A stretch of DNA of 6,606 nucleotides from Terriglobia bacterium (GCA_030036915.1 JASHSC010000494.1:1-6606); one strand, 5' to 3'; positions 1 through 6,001 are shown, counted from the stretch's first letter. Notes: generated by a model not told the origin, from the letters alone. Numbers and translations are program-made.

Positions 1-293
1 GTGAAGAAATTCGTTTTGAGAAACGGCGAGTTGAGATGATAGTCATCCAGTGTGTTACCCCCGTGGTGGGGTATGCTGTCTGCGAAGGAAGTTTGCTTTG
101 ATCGTCCTCATTATTCCTGGGACTGGGAGAAAGGTGTCAGGAACAGTTATCTGGGCTTTCATAAAAGCCTACAACTCGGTTCAACACCTGGTAAGTCCTA
201 CCGCCGACATCAACCCGCCTGACCCTCCCCATCGTGGCATTCTACCTCACCATTTCGGATCAACAAACGGCGACCGGCATTATATCGCATTAG
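1..293. other. Stretch without a supported gene
   Basis: Short open stretches exist on the plus strand: 1-39 in frame 1, 3-101 in frame 3, and an 88-codon frame at 50-316. None has a convincing ribosome binding site or a protein I recognise, and their third codon positions are not consistently GC-rich, unlike the real genes here. The first codons (1-39 or 3-101) could be the tail of a gene entering from the left, but they are too short to judge. No RNA gene or clear terminator was seen. Confidence 0.4.
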
Positions 294-440
294 CCTATCA
301 ACAAAAGCCCAAATAACGGTACCTGCACCATCGTCCCGCTGCCGGGTCTGCACTCCAGCCGCTGGGCGCCCGTTCCTGAGCCCACATTGCGCACTGGCGT
401 CAAGGCCATGACCAGCGCGGTGCTGGACCTCATGAAGTAG
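294..440 (+). pseudogene. 3' remnant of an unidentified coding gene
   Basis: Frame 3 is open from a TAG at 291-293 to a TAG at 438-440. From about 318 it has strong coding character: counting from the GGT codon at 348, roughly 26 of 31 codons end in G or C, as expected in a GC-rich genome. The peptide ends ...RTGVKAMTSAVLDLMK, a plausible helical C-terminus. There is no start codon with a ribosome binding site, and the same frame upstream is interrupted at 291 and 192. I therefore read it as the 3' end of a gene that lost its 5' part by deletion or frameshift. I do not recognise the family. It converges on the Uma2 gene, which ends 64 bp further on. A short chance ORF is the main alternative. 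Confidence 0.35.
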
Positions 441-504
441 TGGTGGATTCAGGATGTTGCCGCGGACGCGAGAGTAGAGGTTGGTTCCACGACGATAAAC
501 GGGT

Positions 505-1134
505 TCACTTGCCTTGGCGAAAGCGGTTAAGAACCTCGTCCGGCCAGGCGAGGCTGTCCAGCGTTTTGCCGAGTTCCAGAAATTCGCTAAGCTGATGGGC
601 GTTCAAACCGCGCAGCACGCTGCTGATGGAGATTTCGGCATATTGCCGCCCGCGGAGCTGGTGCATTATCAGATTGTCCCCATCGTAAGTCCAGACTTCC
701 GGAACCCGAAGTTCGGCATAAAGTGGAAATTTACCGACGGCGGGATGCGTGATGACTATTTCCATAACCAAATCGGGGGGTGGATCAGTGGAGGTGTCCA
801 TGCGTTTCTTTCCGCGCATCTCACGAATGTGGGTTATATAGAAGCAGGTGTCAGGCTCAAAGCCTTGCCTTGCTGGATCATTTTTGAAAGTGGTAGACCC
901 CAAGTCAAGTAGATCAATCCGCATTTCCCTGGCGAGCAACTTGACGAGGTCCGATATAAGCCGGTTGTACCACTCGTGTTCTGGCGATGGGCTCATGACC
1001 TCAAGAACCCCCTGGTTGTAGGTGAATCTTGGCGCGCTGCAACTGATGTGGTCTTCCAGCAGGTGCTCGTATGTTTCCCAGCTTACGTTCCTCATCACCA
1101 CGCGTTGTTCTTCTGAGCACGCAATTGTGGGCAT
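505..1134 (-). CDS. Uma2 family (DUF820) PD-(D/E)XK nuclease-fold protein
   Basis: The 209-residue product matches the Uma2/DUF820 family in length and layout. An N-terminal helix (WETYEHLLEDH) is followed by the typical strand YNQGVLEVMSPSPEHE (residues 39-54) and an EPD motif (93-95). Next come PPPDLVMEIVITH (118-130) with the likely acidic catalytic positions Asp121 and Glu125, then Lys135, and the closing strand VPEVWTYDG (144-152). Family knowledge: the fold is that of restriction-type endonucleases, but the cellular role of most members is unknown, and many genomes carry dozens of copies. The ATG at 1134 is preferred because GGGAG lies 8 nt upstream; a TTG five codons earlier (1149) overlaps that site. 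No toxin, antitoxin or methylase gene is adjacent. It lies 98 bp downstream of the STAS gene and may have its own promoter. The family call is firm; nuclease activity and biological role are inference. Confidence 0.9.
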   Translation of the reverse strand: MPTIACSEEQRVVMRNVSWETYEHLLEDHISCSAPRFTYNQGVLEVMSPSPEHEWYNRLISDLVKLLAREMRIDLLDLGSTTFKNDPARQGFEPDTCFYITHIREMRGKKRMDTSTDPPPDLVMEIVITHPAVGKFPLYAELRVPEVWTYDGDNLIMHQLRGRQYAEISISSVLRGLNAHQLSEFLELGKTLDSLAWPDEVLNRFRQGK

Positions 1135-1142
1135 GGCAGATG

Positions 1143-1147
1143 CTCCC
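1143..1147 (-). promoter_or_regulatory. Ribosome binding site of the Uma2 gene
   Basis: GGGAG on the minus strand, 8 nt before the ATG at 1134. It decides between that ATG and the in-frame TTG at 1149, which has no comparable site. Confidence 0.55.
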
Positions 1148-1169
1148 AAGTCACAACCCTCTAAGGCTC

Positions 1170-1198
1170 ATTCTATCGTGTCTGACGAGGGGATTCAA
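1170..1198 (-). promoter_or_regulatory. Candidate sigma-70-type promoter for the Uma2 gene
   Basis: On the minus strand TTGAAT (1193-1198, 4 of 6 to the -35 consensus) is followed after exactly 17 bp by TAGAAT (1170-1175, 5 of 6 to the -10 consensus). It lies in the 98-bp gap between the STAS and Uma2 genes and would start transcription near 1163, about 30 nt before the Uma2 ATG. This suggests the gene can be expressed independently of STAS. It is judged by consensus only. Confidence 0.35.
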
Positions 1199-1232
1199 AC
1201 AGAGCCAGGGTCTTTCTCATCGTCAGCGATGG

Positions 1233-1637
1233 TCAGGGCAAGGCTTGAGTCGCTCCCTGGTCTTTTTTGAAATAGGATTCAACCGCGGCCTCGACGCTGT
1301 CATAAAGGTCAAAAACCGTGGCGAGTTTGGTGATGGCGAGCGCGTCGCGCATTTTCCTGGTGAGGTTGGCGAGCTTCATGTCGCAACCATGAGTGAGCGC
1401 GGAAGTGCGAGCGGCAATAATGGCGCCGAGGCCGGCCGAGTCAACAAAGCTCAAGCTGCCCAGGTCGAGCACGATGCGCGTGTTCCATCCCCATTTTTGC
1501 TTGATCCAGTCGCTCTTCTCAAGCACCTCATAAACCTTGCTTCGAAAATCCATGCTCTCCTGCCCGAGCACCAGTCGGCCTGCCGGTTCCAGGATGATAA
1601 TCCCGCGCATCTCCTTTTCGATCATCTGAATCGCCAT
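1233..1637 (-). CDS. STAS-domain protein, anti-sigma-factor antagonist-like
   Basis: The 134-residue product is a single STAS domain of the SpoIIAA/RsbV type. The strand GIIILEPAGRLVLG (12-25) is followed by a helix, then the hallmark LDLGSLSFVDSAGLGAI (57-73). Ser67 in the Asp-Ser-x-Gly motif is the position phosphorylated by anti-sigma kinases in this family. In characterised homologues the unphosphorylated protein binds a kinase/anti-sigma factor and frees a sigma factor or other partner. The ATG at 1637 is chosen because a GAGGAG-type site lies about 6 nt upstream; the frame extends to 1715, but that part looks non-coding. The loop between the first helix and the central strand (KSDWIKQKWGWNTR, 41-54) is longer and more Trp-rich than in typical members. 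No kinase, phosphatase or sigma gene is in the window, so its partner must be encoded elsewhere. No convincing promoter was seen upstream. Confidence 0.9.
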   Translation of the reverse strand: MAIQMIEKEMRGIIILEPAGRLVLGQESMDFRSKVYEVLEKSDWIKQKWGWNTRIVLDLGSLSFVDSAGLGAIIAARTSALTHGCDMKLANLTRKMRDALAITKLATVFDLYDSVEAAVESYFKKDQGATQALP

Positions 1638-1746
1638 GCTGCTCTCCTCGGGCTTGGTGAACTTGCAACACGATCTGCCGTAAGGGTGGTGCCAACGAGA
1701 TGAGCACCCTATCAATCTATTGTTACAGGAATGTGAAAACCGCCGG

Positions 1747-1875
1747 CTAGTGTAGTGCGCTACAGATCATGCAACATGTAGCGCCGCCCTTTAGGGCGGC
1801 ATGCCGAGCTGAAGATCGGCGCTACATCATTCGCTCAGTTTCTAATGTTGCGATATCTGTGGCGCACTACACTAG
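1747..1875. repeat. 129-bp composite palindromic (MITE- or REP-like) element
   Basis: Outer arms 1747-1767 and 1855-1875 are inverted copies with one mismatch in 21 (T1761 opposite G1861, a G-U pair in RNA). After a 3-nt poorly matched step the pairing continues with GCAACAT (1771-1777) and ATGTTGC (1845-1851), giving about 31 nt per arm. Each end begins or finishes with CTAG, which could be a target duplication, though CTAG is itself palindromic. A second palindrome sits inside at 1776-1827. The right arm overlaps the 3' end of the SPFH gene. No coding capacity is seen, so if mobile it would be non-autonomous. The folded RNA could also act as a transcript-end structure for the SPFH gene, although there is no clear U tract. 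Confidence 0.75.
1776..1827. repeat. Inner palindromic repeat with two hairpins
   Basis: The perfect 11-bp inverted ends are ATGTAGCGCCG (1776-1786) and CGGCGCTACAT (1817-1827). Inside are two smaller hairpins: GCCGCCCT/AGGGCGGC (1783-1790 and 1793-1800) and GCCGA/TCGGC (1803-1807 and 1816-1820). The outer stem and the two inner hairpins share some bases, so alternative folds compete. Ends and architecture match the element at 3501-3557, pointing to one repeat family. The design resembles REP/BIME-type sequences; no REP-associated transposase gene is in the window. Confidence 0.7.
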
Positions 1876-3362
1876 GTCTTGGCTGCGGCTGGAGCGGGTT
1901 GGGTAGCAGCAGTTTGTTGCGTGCTGCTCACCAATTCGCCCGCCGTGACGGCGTTGCGAACCTGCTCGAAGAAATCCGCCATGCCCCCGGGGCTGTGCGG
2001 CATCATGATGGTATTGGAATGGGCTGACGCTCCAATTTCCTTCAGCGTGTCGAAGTATTGCGTCAACAGGACGAGCACCATAACGTCTTTGGCGGTGGTG
2101 CCTTCGACGCTGGCCTTAAACGCCTCCACGGACTCGCGGAGTCCGTCAATGATGGCTTTGCGCTGGTTGGCGATTCCCTGGCCTTGAAGCTGCTTGCTCT
2201 CCGCTTCAGCTTCCGCCTGCTTGACTTTCAGGATTTTCTCCGCTTCACCGCGCGCATTGGCGGCTTCCTGCTCGCGTCGCGCCGCGTTGATGTCGTTCAT
2301 TGCCGCCTTCACTTTGGGGTCGGGAATGATGTCCGTCACCAGCGCCTTGACGATTCCGTAGCCAAAGCCTGCCATGACGCCGTCCAGTTCCTGCTTGACG
2401 GCCGTGGCGATGTCGTTCTGCTGCTCAAAGGCCTCGTCAAGGTTCATCTTGGGTACGTGGCCCAGGATCACGTTGAAGACGAACGAAGCGATCTGTTCCT
2501 TCGGGTCGGAGAGCTTGTAATAGGCCTCGTAGACGCGGTCGGGGAGGACGTGGTATTGCACGGACACGGGAATGCTGACAAACACGTTGTCCTTGGTCTT
2601 CGTTTCCATCTTCACGTCAAGCTGCTGAACGCGCAAATCCACGCGAGCCGCGACTTGTTCAATCCAGGGGAGCTTGAAGTTCAGTCCTGCACCCGCCACG
2701 CGCACAAATTTGCCGAAGCGCTGCACCACCGCTGCCCGGGCCGTGGCCACCGTGAACAAGCCGGAGAAAAATGTGCCGATTCCAAATAGGATCAGTAGCA
2801 CGAAAAGAAATGTTACGAAGCTTGCCATGTGTTCCTCCTTGGGATGGGTACGATTGTTGGGATTGCCGGCCGGGGTTGCCCGTGCCGCCAGATTCGCACG
2901 GAAGTTACGCGCAAGCAGGCAGCAGGTTTGATTGCCCAACCCGCACGCTTTATCGTAATCCGCCAGGGCTTGGTTATTTTGATGAAGCCAGGAATAATTG
3001 CCGCCGCGCTGACAGTAGGCAGCACCATCATCGGGATGGGCCGCCAGGTACTTGTTCCAGTACGGAACCATATCAGCCCACTGGTGGTTCCTGGCAAAGA
3101 ACTGGTCCACGATTTTGTAAATTCGAATGTCATCGGGGCTCAACTCGATGGAGCGCTTGAAATCAGCAACGGCCTCTGCATCCTTTCCCTGGCGCGCTGC
3201 CAGTGCCCCGCGATTCAGATAAACGAAGGCTTCACGGCGATTGTCTCCGGCCGTCGCCCCCGGGGGAATGGCGGTAGGCGCCTGCGCCGCCAGGACAGCA
3301 CCTGCCTGGGCTATTACACAAACCACTGCCTGAGCGAGTCGGAATGTTGAATACCTTCGCAT
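1872..3362 (-). CDS. TPR protein fused in frame to an SPFH/band 7 protein
   Basis: One frame of 496 codons contains two units. Residues 1-26 form a Sec signal peptide (MRRYSTFRLAQAVVCVI... with cleavage near VLA-AQ). Three TPR-like repeats follow at about 45-146 (e.g. AFVYLNRGALAARQGKDAEA), then a linker. From Met179 comes a complete SPFH protein of 318 residues with a membrane segment (182-204). Its SPFH domain carries motifs of the plant HIR subgroup (QQLDVKMETKTKDNVFVSI, LVTDIIPDPKVKAAMNDIN). It continues with an Ala/Glu-rich coiled coil (about 358-400), TQYFDTLKEIGA and a Pro/Ala/Gln tail. SPFH proteins build oligomeric membrane scaffolds and often regulate proteases or microdomains. A strong ribosome binding site precedes Met179, so SPFH may be made alone (2828 to 1872). 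Arginines after the membrane segment suggest a cytoplasmic SPFH domain, with the TPR part exported. The ATG at 3362 is preferred over the adjacent TTG at 3365; neither has a good Shine-Dalgarno. Domain calls are firm; whether the fusion is made is uncertain. Confidence 0.8.
   Translation of the reverse strand: MRRYSTFRLAQAVVCVIAQAGAVLAAQAPTAIPPGATAGDNRREAFVYLNRGALAARQGKDAEAVADFKRSIELSPDDIRIYKIVDQFFARNHQWADMVPYWNKYLAAHPDDGAAYCQRGGNYSWLHQNNQALADYDKACGLGNQTCCLLARNFRANLAARATPAGNPNNRTHPKEEHMASFVTFLFVLLILFGIGTFFSGLFTVATARAAVVQRFGKFVRVAGAGLNFKLPWIEQVAARVDLRVQQLDVKMETKTKDNVFVSIPVSVQYHVLPDRVYEAYYKLSDPKEQIASFVFNVILGHVPKMNLDEAFEQQNDIATAVKQELDGVMAGFGYGIVKALVTDIIPDPKVKAAMNDINAARREQEAANARGEAEKILKVKQAEAEAESKQLQGQGIANQRKAIIDGLRESVEAFKASVEGTTAKDVMVLVLLTQYFDTLKEIGASAHSNTIMMPHSPGGMADFFEQVRNAVTAGELVSSTQQTAATQPAPAAAKT
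2834..2840 (-). promoter_or_regulatory. Internal ribosome binding site for the SPFH part
   Basis: AAGGAGG on the minus strand, followed by AACAC and an in-frame ATG at 2826-2828. It is a full seven-base match to the anti-Shine-Dalgarno with 5-nt spacing, located in the linker exactly where the SPFH membrane segment begins. It is much better than the site before the upstream start at 3362. It therefore supports SPFH as a separate translation product even though no stop codon divides it from the TPR part. Confidence 0.75.
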
Positions 3363-3500
3363 CAAGTCCGGGAGCTATGCACACTCCTCCCGCCGGAAAT
3401 GCTCTTGCGTATTGAAATTGCTGACCAGAGTGCCTCTGGGCGCCGGGCAATCCTACCACCGCAGCGATATGCATGCAATCGGGTGACGAGGTTTGAATCT

Positions 3501-3557
3501 TGTAGCGCGGGTGTTCCTACTCGCGACAGTTACGCGGCTGAGGACAGCCGCGCTACA
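3501..3557. repeat. 57-bp palindromic (REP-like) repeat with two inner hairpins
   Basis: The perfect 10-bp inverted ends are TGTAGCGCGG (3501-3510) and CCGCGCTACA (3548-3557). Between them are hairpins CGCGGGT/ACTCGCG (3506-3512 with 3519-3525, one G-T pair) and GCGGCTG/CAGCCGC (3534-3540 with 3545-3551, loop AGGA). The end sequence and the two-hairpin layout match the inner repeat at 1776-1827. The right end also shares GCGCTACAGAT with the outer arm at 1757-1767. It lies between the divergent TPR-SPFH and DUF480 genes and upstream of the -10 box of the latter. Confidence 0.7.
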
Positions 3558-3590
3558 GATCCGGACACAATCCCAGCGGCAGGATTGGCT

Positions 3591-3596
3591 TATAAT
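3591..3596 (+). promoter_or_regulatory. -10 box of the DUF480 gene promoter
   Basis: A perfect TATAAT lies 42 bp before the TTG start at 3639, predicting a start of transcription near 3603 and a leader of about 36 nt. The hexamers 16-18 bp upstream (such as CAATCC) match the -35 consensus poorly, so an activator or another sigma factor may be involved. It also argues that the open frame upstream of 3639 is not translated. Confidence 0.45.
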
Positions 3597-3625
3597 AGCC
3601 CGCTGCTTACTGAGTGTTTCAACGC

Positions 3626-3630
3626 GGAGG
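3626..3630 (+). promoter_or_regulatory. Ribosome binding site fixing the TTG start of the DUF480 gene
   Basis: GGAGG with an 8-nt spacer before TTG at 3639. The start it selects gives a 217-residue protein that begins exactly where family members begin (DLLTDREVRVLAALIEKE). The same frame runs back to 3399, but that extension crosses a palindromic repeat and a promoter. Confidence 0.75.
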
Positions 3631-3638
3631 AAATCGCC

Positions 3639-4292
3639 TTGGATCTGCTGACGGACAGGGAAGTGCGCGTGCTCGCCGCGTTGATTGAGAAGGAAATCAC
3701 CACGCCGGATTATTATCCACTGTCGCTCAATGCAGTGGTAAACGCGTGTAATCAGAAGTCGAACCGCTTCCCCATAATGGCGCTGGATGAGGCGGGCGTC
3801 TACGAAGTGCTCGACGCGTTGAACAAGAAGGGATTGGCCGGACCCACGTCCACGGCTGACAGTCGCGTTACGAAGTACGCGCACCGAGCACAGGAAGTGT
3901 TCAATTTTGACCGGCGCGAGACAGCGTTGCTTTGCGAATTGATGCTGAGGGGCCCGCAAACACTCGGTGAGCTTCGCCAGCACGCCGAGCGCATGCACCG
4001 GTACGACGATTTGGCCAGTGTTGAGGCGGCCCTCCGGAAACTCATCGAGTGGCAACCGCCGCTGGTCAAGAAATTGCCCCGCGTGCCCGGCACCAAAGAG
4101 CCGCGCTACGCCCAGTTGCTGGCCTGGGAGAAGCCGGAATGGACGGCGCCGCCGGCGGAGGCCCTTCTCACCGCTCCTGCGGCTGCTTCAGATGACCGCA
4201 TTCCGCACCTCGAAGGACAACTCGCGGATTTGCAGCGGCAAATCGCAGAGCTGCACCGCCAGTTCGAGGAATTCAAAAAGCAATTCGAGTAG
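3639..4292 (+). CDS. DUF480 / UPF0502 (YceH family) protein
   Basis: The 217-residue product matches the YceH family in full; the E. coli protein is about the same length. It opens with the family signature LTDREVRVLAALIEKEITTPDYYPLSLNAVVNACNQKSNR (4-43), followed by VYEVLDALNKKGL (54-66). A second segment at 94-163 (ETALLCELMLRGPQTLGELRQHAERMH, then VEAALRKLIEWQPPLVKKLPR and KEPRYAQLLA) completes the fold. Known structures in this family show tandem winged-helix domains, suggesting DNA binding or a protein scaffold, but the function is not established. After a Pro/Ala-rich linker (168-183) the C-terminus (187-217, LEGQLADLQRQIAELHRQ...) is a predicted coiled coil, so it probably oligomerises. 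Start: TTG with GGAGG 8 nt upstream. It is a single gene with its own -10 box and a terminator about 105 bp downstream, convergent with the lipoprotein gene. Confidence 0.92.
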   Translation: MDLLTDREVRVLAALIEKEITTPDYYPLSLNAVVNACNQKSNRFPIMALDEAGVYEVLDALNKKGLAGPTSTADSRVTKYAHRAQEVFNFDRRETALLCELMLRGPQTLGELRQHAERMHRYDDLASVEAALRKLIEWQPPLVKKLPRVPGTKEPRYAQLLAWEKPEWTAPPAEALLTAPAAASDDRIPHLEGQLADLQRQIAELHRQFEEFKKQFE

Positions 4293-4308
4293 AGGCAGGC
4301 CTTACGGA

Positions 4309-4392
4309 ATCATCAAGGGCACGGACGTCGAACGAACCAAGCAGTTCATTCTGGAGCAGCAGGCACGCCTGGAAGCGTCGGCAGCTATAAAA
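4309..4392 (+). pseudogene. Fragment of a small coiled-coil protein gene
   Basis: In a frame different from the preceding gene, 4321-4389 encodes TDVERTKQFILEQQARLEAS followed by AAI. This resembles the N-terminus of small helical proteins common in Acidobacteriota (pattern VERTMEFILEQQAQF, from memory). There is no start codon with a ribosome binding site, and the frame runs straight into the terminator hairpin at 4396. It therefore looks like a leftover N-terminal piece whose start and remainder are gone. The match is short and I could not check it against a database. Confidence 0.35.
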
Positions 4393-4395
4393 TGT

Positions 4396-4425
4396 GAAGG
4401 GGGACCCAGCAATCGGTCCCCCTTC
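4396..4425. terminator. Bidirectional intrinsic terminator
   Basis: A perfect 11-bp stem, GAAGGGGGACC (4396-4406) and GGTCCCCCTTC (4415-4425), encloses an 8-nt loop. On the minus strand it is followed by ACATTTTATAG, a reasonable T-rich tail, 32 nt past the lipoprotein stop codon. On the plus strand the tail is weaker (TTCTGCTGATT). Its place between two convergent genes suggests it ends transcription from both sides, more strongly for the lipoprotein gene. Confidence 0.75.
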
Positions 4426-4456
4426 TGCTGATTGGGGCGAGTCTACAACTTCCCAA

Positions 4457-5989
4457 TCAGAATAGCGGTGTTGGCCCAGGCCGCAGCATCACTTGGCTTG
4501 CGGCCAAGGTAACTGCGGTTGCACCACTGGGAGTGGAGAACACCCAGCCTCCCACCGATACCACATTGTTCGTCGCAAGTCCCGAAATGCTGTCGGTCGT
4601 GAAATTCGTGAACGTGGTCGAAGAAGTGGTTTGCACGGTGATATTTACAGGCACCCAAGGGGGTGTGGAGGTGGCATTGGCCGCGGGCGAAATAAAGAAG
4701 TTGGGGAAAGTGCTCAGTGTAAAGCTCAGGGCGCTGGCATTGACCGCCGCCACCGATCCGGTGATTTGGCTCTGTCCAAGGGTAATGCTGTTGGTTGTAA
4801 AAGTGATGGGTCCTGGCCCCATCCAGGCGCTGGAGTTGGCGGAAGAGTTCGAAATGGAGCCCTGAACCGCCACGAAGACATCCTGGCCCACCAACAGGTC
4901 GGAAGAGCTGGCAAAGCTCAGACCACTGGGAATGGTAAAACTGCCGTTGTCAATCCCGTAGGTCACTCCCGTCGATGGAACGGTCACAGAGGCGCGCTGG
5001 CCGAAGTGGAATCCACTGGGCGCGCTCGGTCCCTTCTGAACGATCATGTCCATGATCGTGTTGCCGTTTGAGGTGCTCAGACGGATGATGTCGCCTTCCA
5101 AAACCGTCACTCCCGCGGCTTGCTCATAATCCACGGTCGTGGCCGTCAGCGCACCGTTCGAGAAGGTGACTTGGGCCTGCACGACTTGCTGGGTCATGAC
5201 GCAGGCAAAATTGGCCGTCGAGCACACGGAGGTGGGGTAGTTGTACGTGGTGCTGCTGTCGACATCGATGGAGATGGTTCTGCCGTCGGGCGTCTGGAGC
5301 GTGAATCCCTCTTGATTGGAGTTCGACGCGGTTGAGGTGAACGTGCTCTCAACCGTTCCTTCAACATAGCCCATTTGGGGTCTTGGCGCGGGCAGCGTCG
5401 AGATGGTGACGCCGTTGGTGGCGGCAAGATTCACCGACAAATCCGACTGGATGACCGTGTTCAGATTAATATCCAGCAGAAACGCCAGAGGCGAGCTCGC
5501 ACTCAAGGTAATAGGGAACGGTGACGAGTTGAAGGTCAGCGTCAGCGGCGTGGTGGTGGGCTGAAGCTGGCAGACGGTGTCGTTAGCGCAGCTTCCCATC
5601 GCCGACCCTGTGCTGTTATAAATCGTCAATTCCGGATTTGCGAAGGTCAACGCCAAGTTGGTGTAATCTCCCGCTGCCACGTTCTGGCTTCCCAAGAATG
5701 CCGAGTTGGTTTGAAGGTCCGTTACATTCACAGGGATGGAGCCGTTGCTGGGCAGAAGCGATACCGTGCTTCCCGAAGACGAGGTTAGCGTTGCGGCCGT
5801 GATGTTCAACTGGAAGAAGAGAACGGTTACTCCGGTGGGTGGCTGGTCTGTGACGGAAAGTCCCACGGGTGCTTGCGACAGGTTTGAACTCGTTGTGGTG
5901 GCCGATGTACCCATAGGCGATTGGCCTCCACAACCCGACATGAAAATGAGAATTGCCCCAGTGAAGAGTAGCAGCACGACTCGGCGCAT
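4457..5989 (-). CDS. Secreted lipoprotein with DUF4382-like and DUF5666-like regions
   Basis: The 510-residue product starts with a lipoprotein signal peptide: MRRVVLLLF..., a hydrophobic stretch, then the lipobox MSGC with Cys20 as the lipidated residue. The mature part is rich in Ser, Thr, Asn and beta-strand-forming segments. Residues about 41-200 (PVGLSVTDQPPTGVTVLFFQ, VNVTDLQTNSAFLGSQNVAA, then LLDINLNTVI) resemble DUF4382. From about 207 onward (MGYVEGTVES, FTLQTPDGRTISIDVDSSTT, then further TGSVAAVNA-type segments near 410) it resembles repeated DUF5666-like beta modules. Such proteins are surface or periplasmic and have no known activity. Four cysteines (134, 140, 256, 263) might form two disulfides. 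The second of two adjacent ATGs is preferred because AAGGAGG stands 5 nt before it and only 2 nt before the first (5992). It is a single gene ending at a strong terminator. The lipoprotein call is firm; domain names are by resemblance. Confidence 0.85.
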   Translation of the reverse strand: MRRVVLLLFTGAILIFMSGCGGQSPMGTSATTTSSNLSQAPVGLSVTDQPPTGVTVLFFQLNITAATLTSSSGSTVSLLPSNGSIPVNVTDLQTNSAFLGSQNVAAGDYTNLALTFANPELTIYNSTGSAMGSCANDTVCQLQPTTTPLTLTFNSSPFPITLSASSPLAFLLDINLNTVIQSDLSVNLAATNGVTISTLPAPRPQMGYVEGTVESTFTSTASNSNQEGFTLQTPDGRTISIDVDSSTTYNYPTSVCSTANFACVMTQQVVQAQVTFSNGALTATTVDYEQAAGVTVLEGDIIRLSTSNGNTIMDMIVQKGPSAPSGFHFGQRASVTVPSTGVTYGIDNGSFTIPSGLSFASSSDLLVGQDVFVAVQGSISNSSANSSAWMGPGPITFTTNSITLGQSQITGSVAAVNASALSFTLSTFPNFFISPAANATSTPPWVPVNITVQTTSSTTFTNFTTDSISGLATNNVVSVGGWVFSTPSGATAVTLAASQVMLRPGPTPLF

Positions 5990-5994
5990 CATTG

Positions 5995-6001
5995 CCTCCT
6001 T
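5995..6001 (-). promoter_or_regulatory. Ribosome binding site of the lipoprotein gene
   Basis: AAGGAGG on the minus strand. It stands 2 nt before ATG 5992-5990 and 5 nt before ATG 5989-5987, which favours the second ATG. The products would differ only by one methionine. Confidence 0.7.

Noticed and set aside
1..39. GTGAAGAAATTCG at the window start is identical to the start of the gene at 6535
   Set aside because: A repeated 13-mer is expected with fair probability in 6.6 kb. GTG-AAG-AAA-TTC is a common signal-peptide start, and the left copy reaches a stop after 12 codons.
505..1134. Uma2 gene as part of a defence or restriction system
   Set aside because: No methylase, antitoxin, helicase or transposon gene is adjacent. 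Solitary Uma2 genes are common, so a system cannot be claimed.
1638..1715. Upstream extension of the STAS reading frame
   Set aside because: The residues do not resemble a STAS N-terminus, and a good ribosome binding site precedes the ATG at 1637.
2058..2789. Plus-strand open frame of 243 codons
   Set aside because: It is antisense to the SPFH coding region, whose protein is clearly recognisable. Long antisense frames are expected opposite GC-rich genes.
3399..3638. Upstream extension of the DUF480 reading frame
   Set aside because: It crosses a palindromic repeat and a TATAAT box, has no family similarity, and a strong ribosome binding site marks the TTG at 3639.
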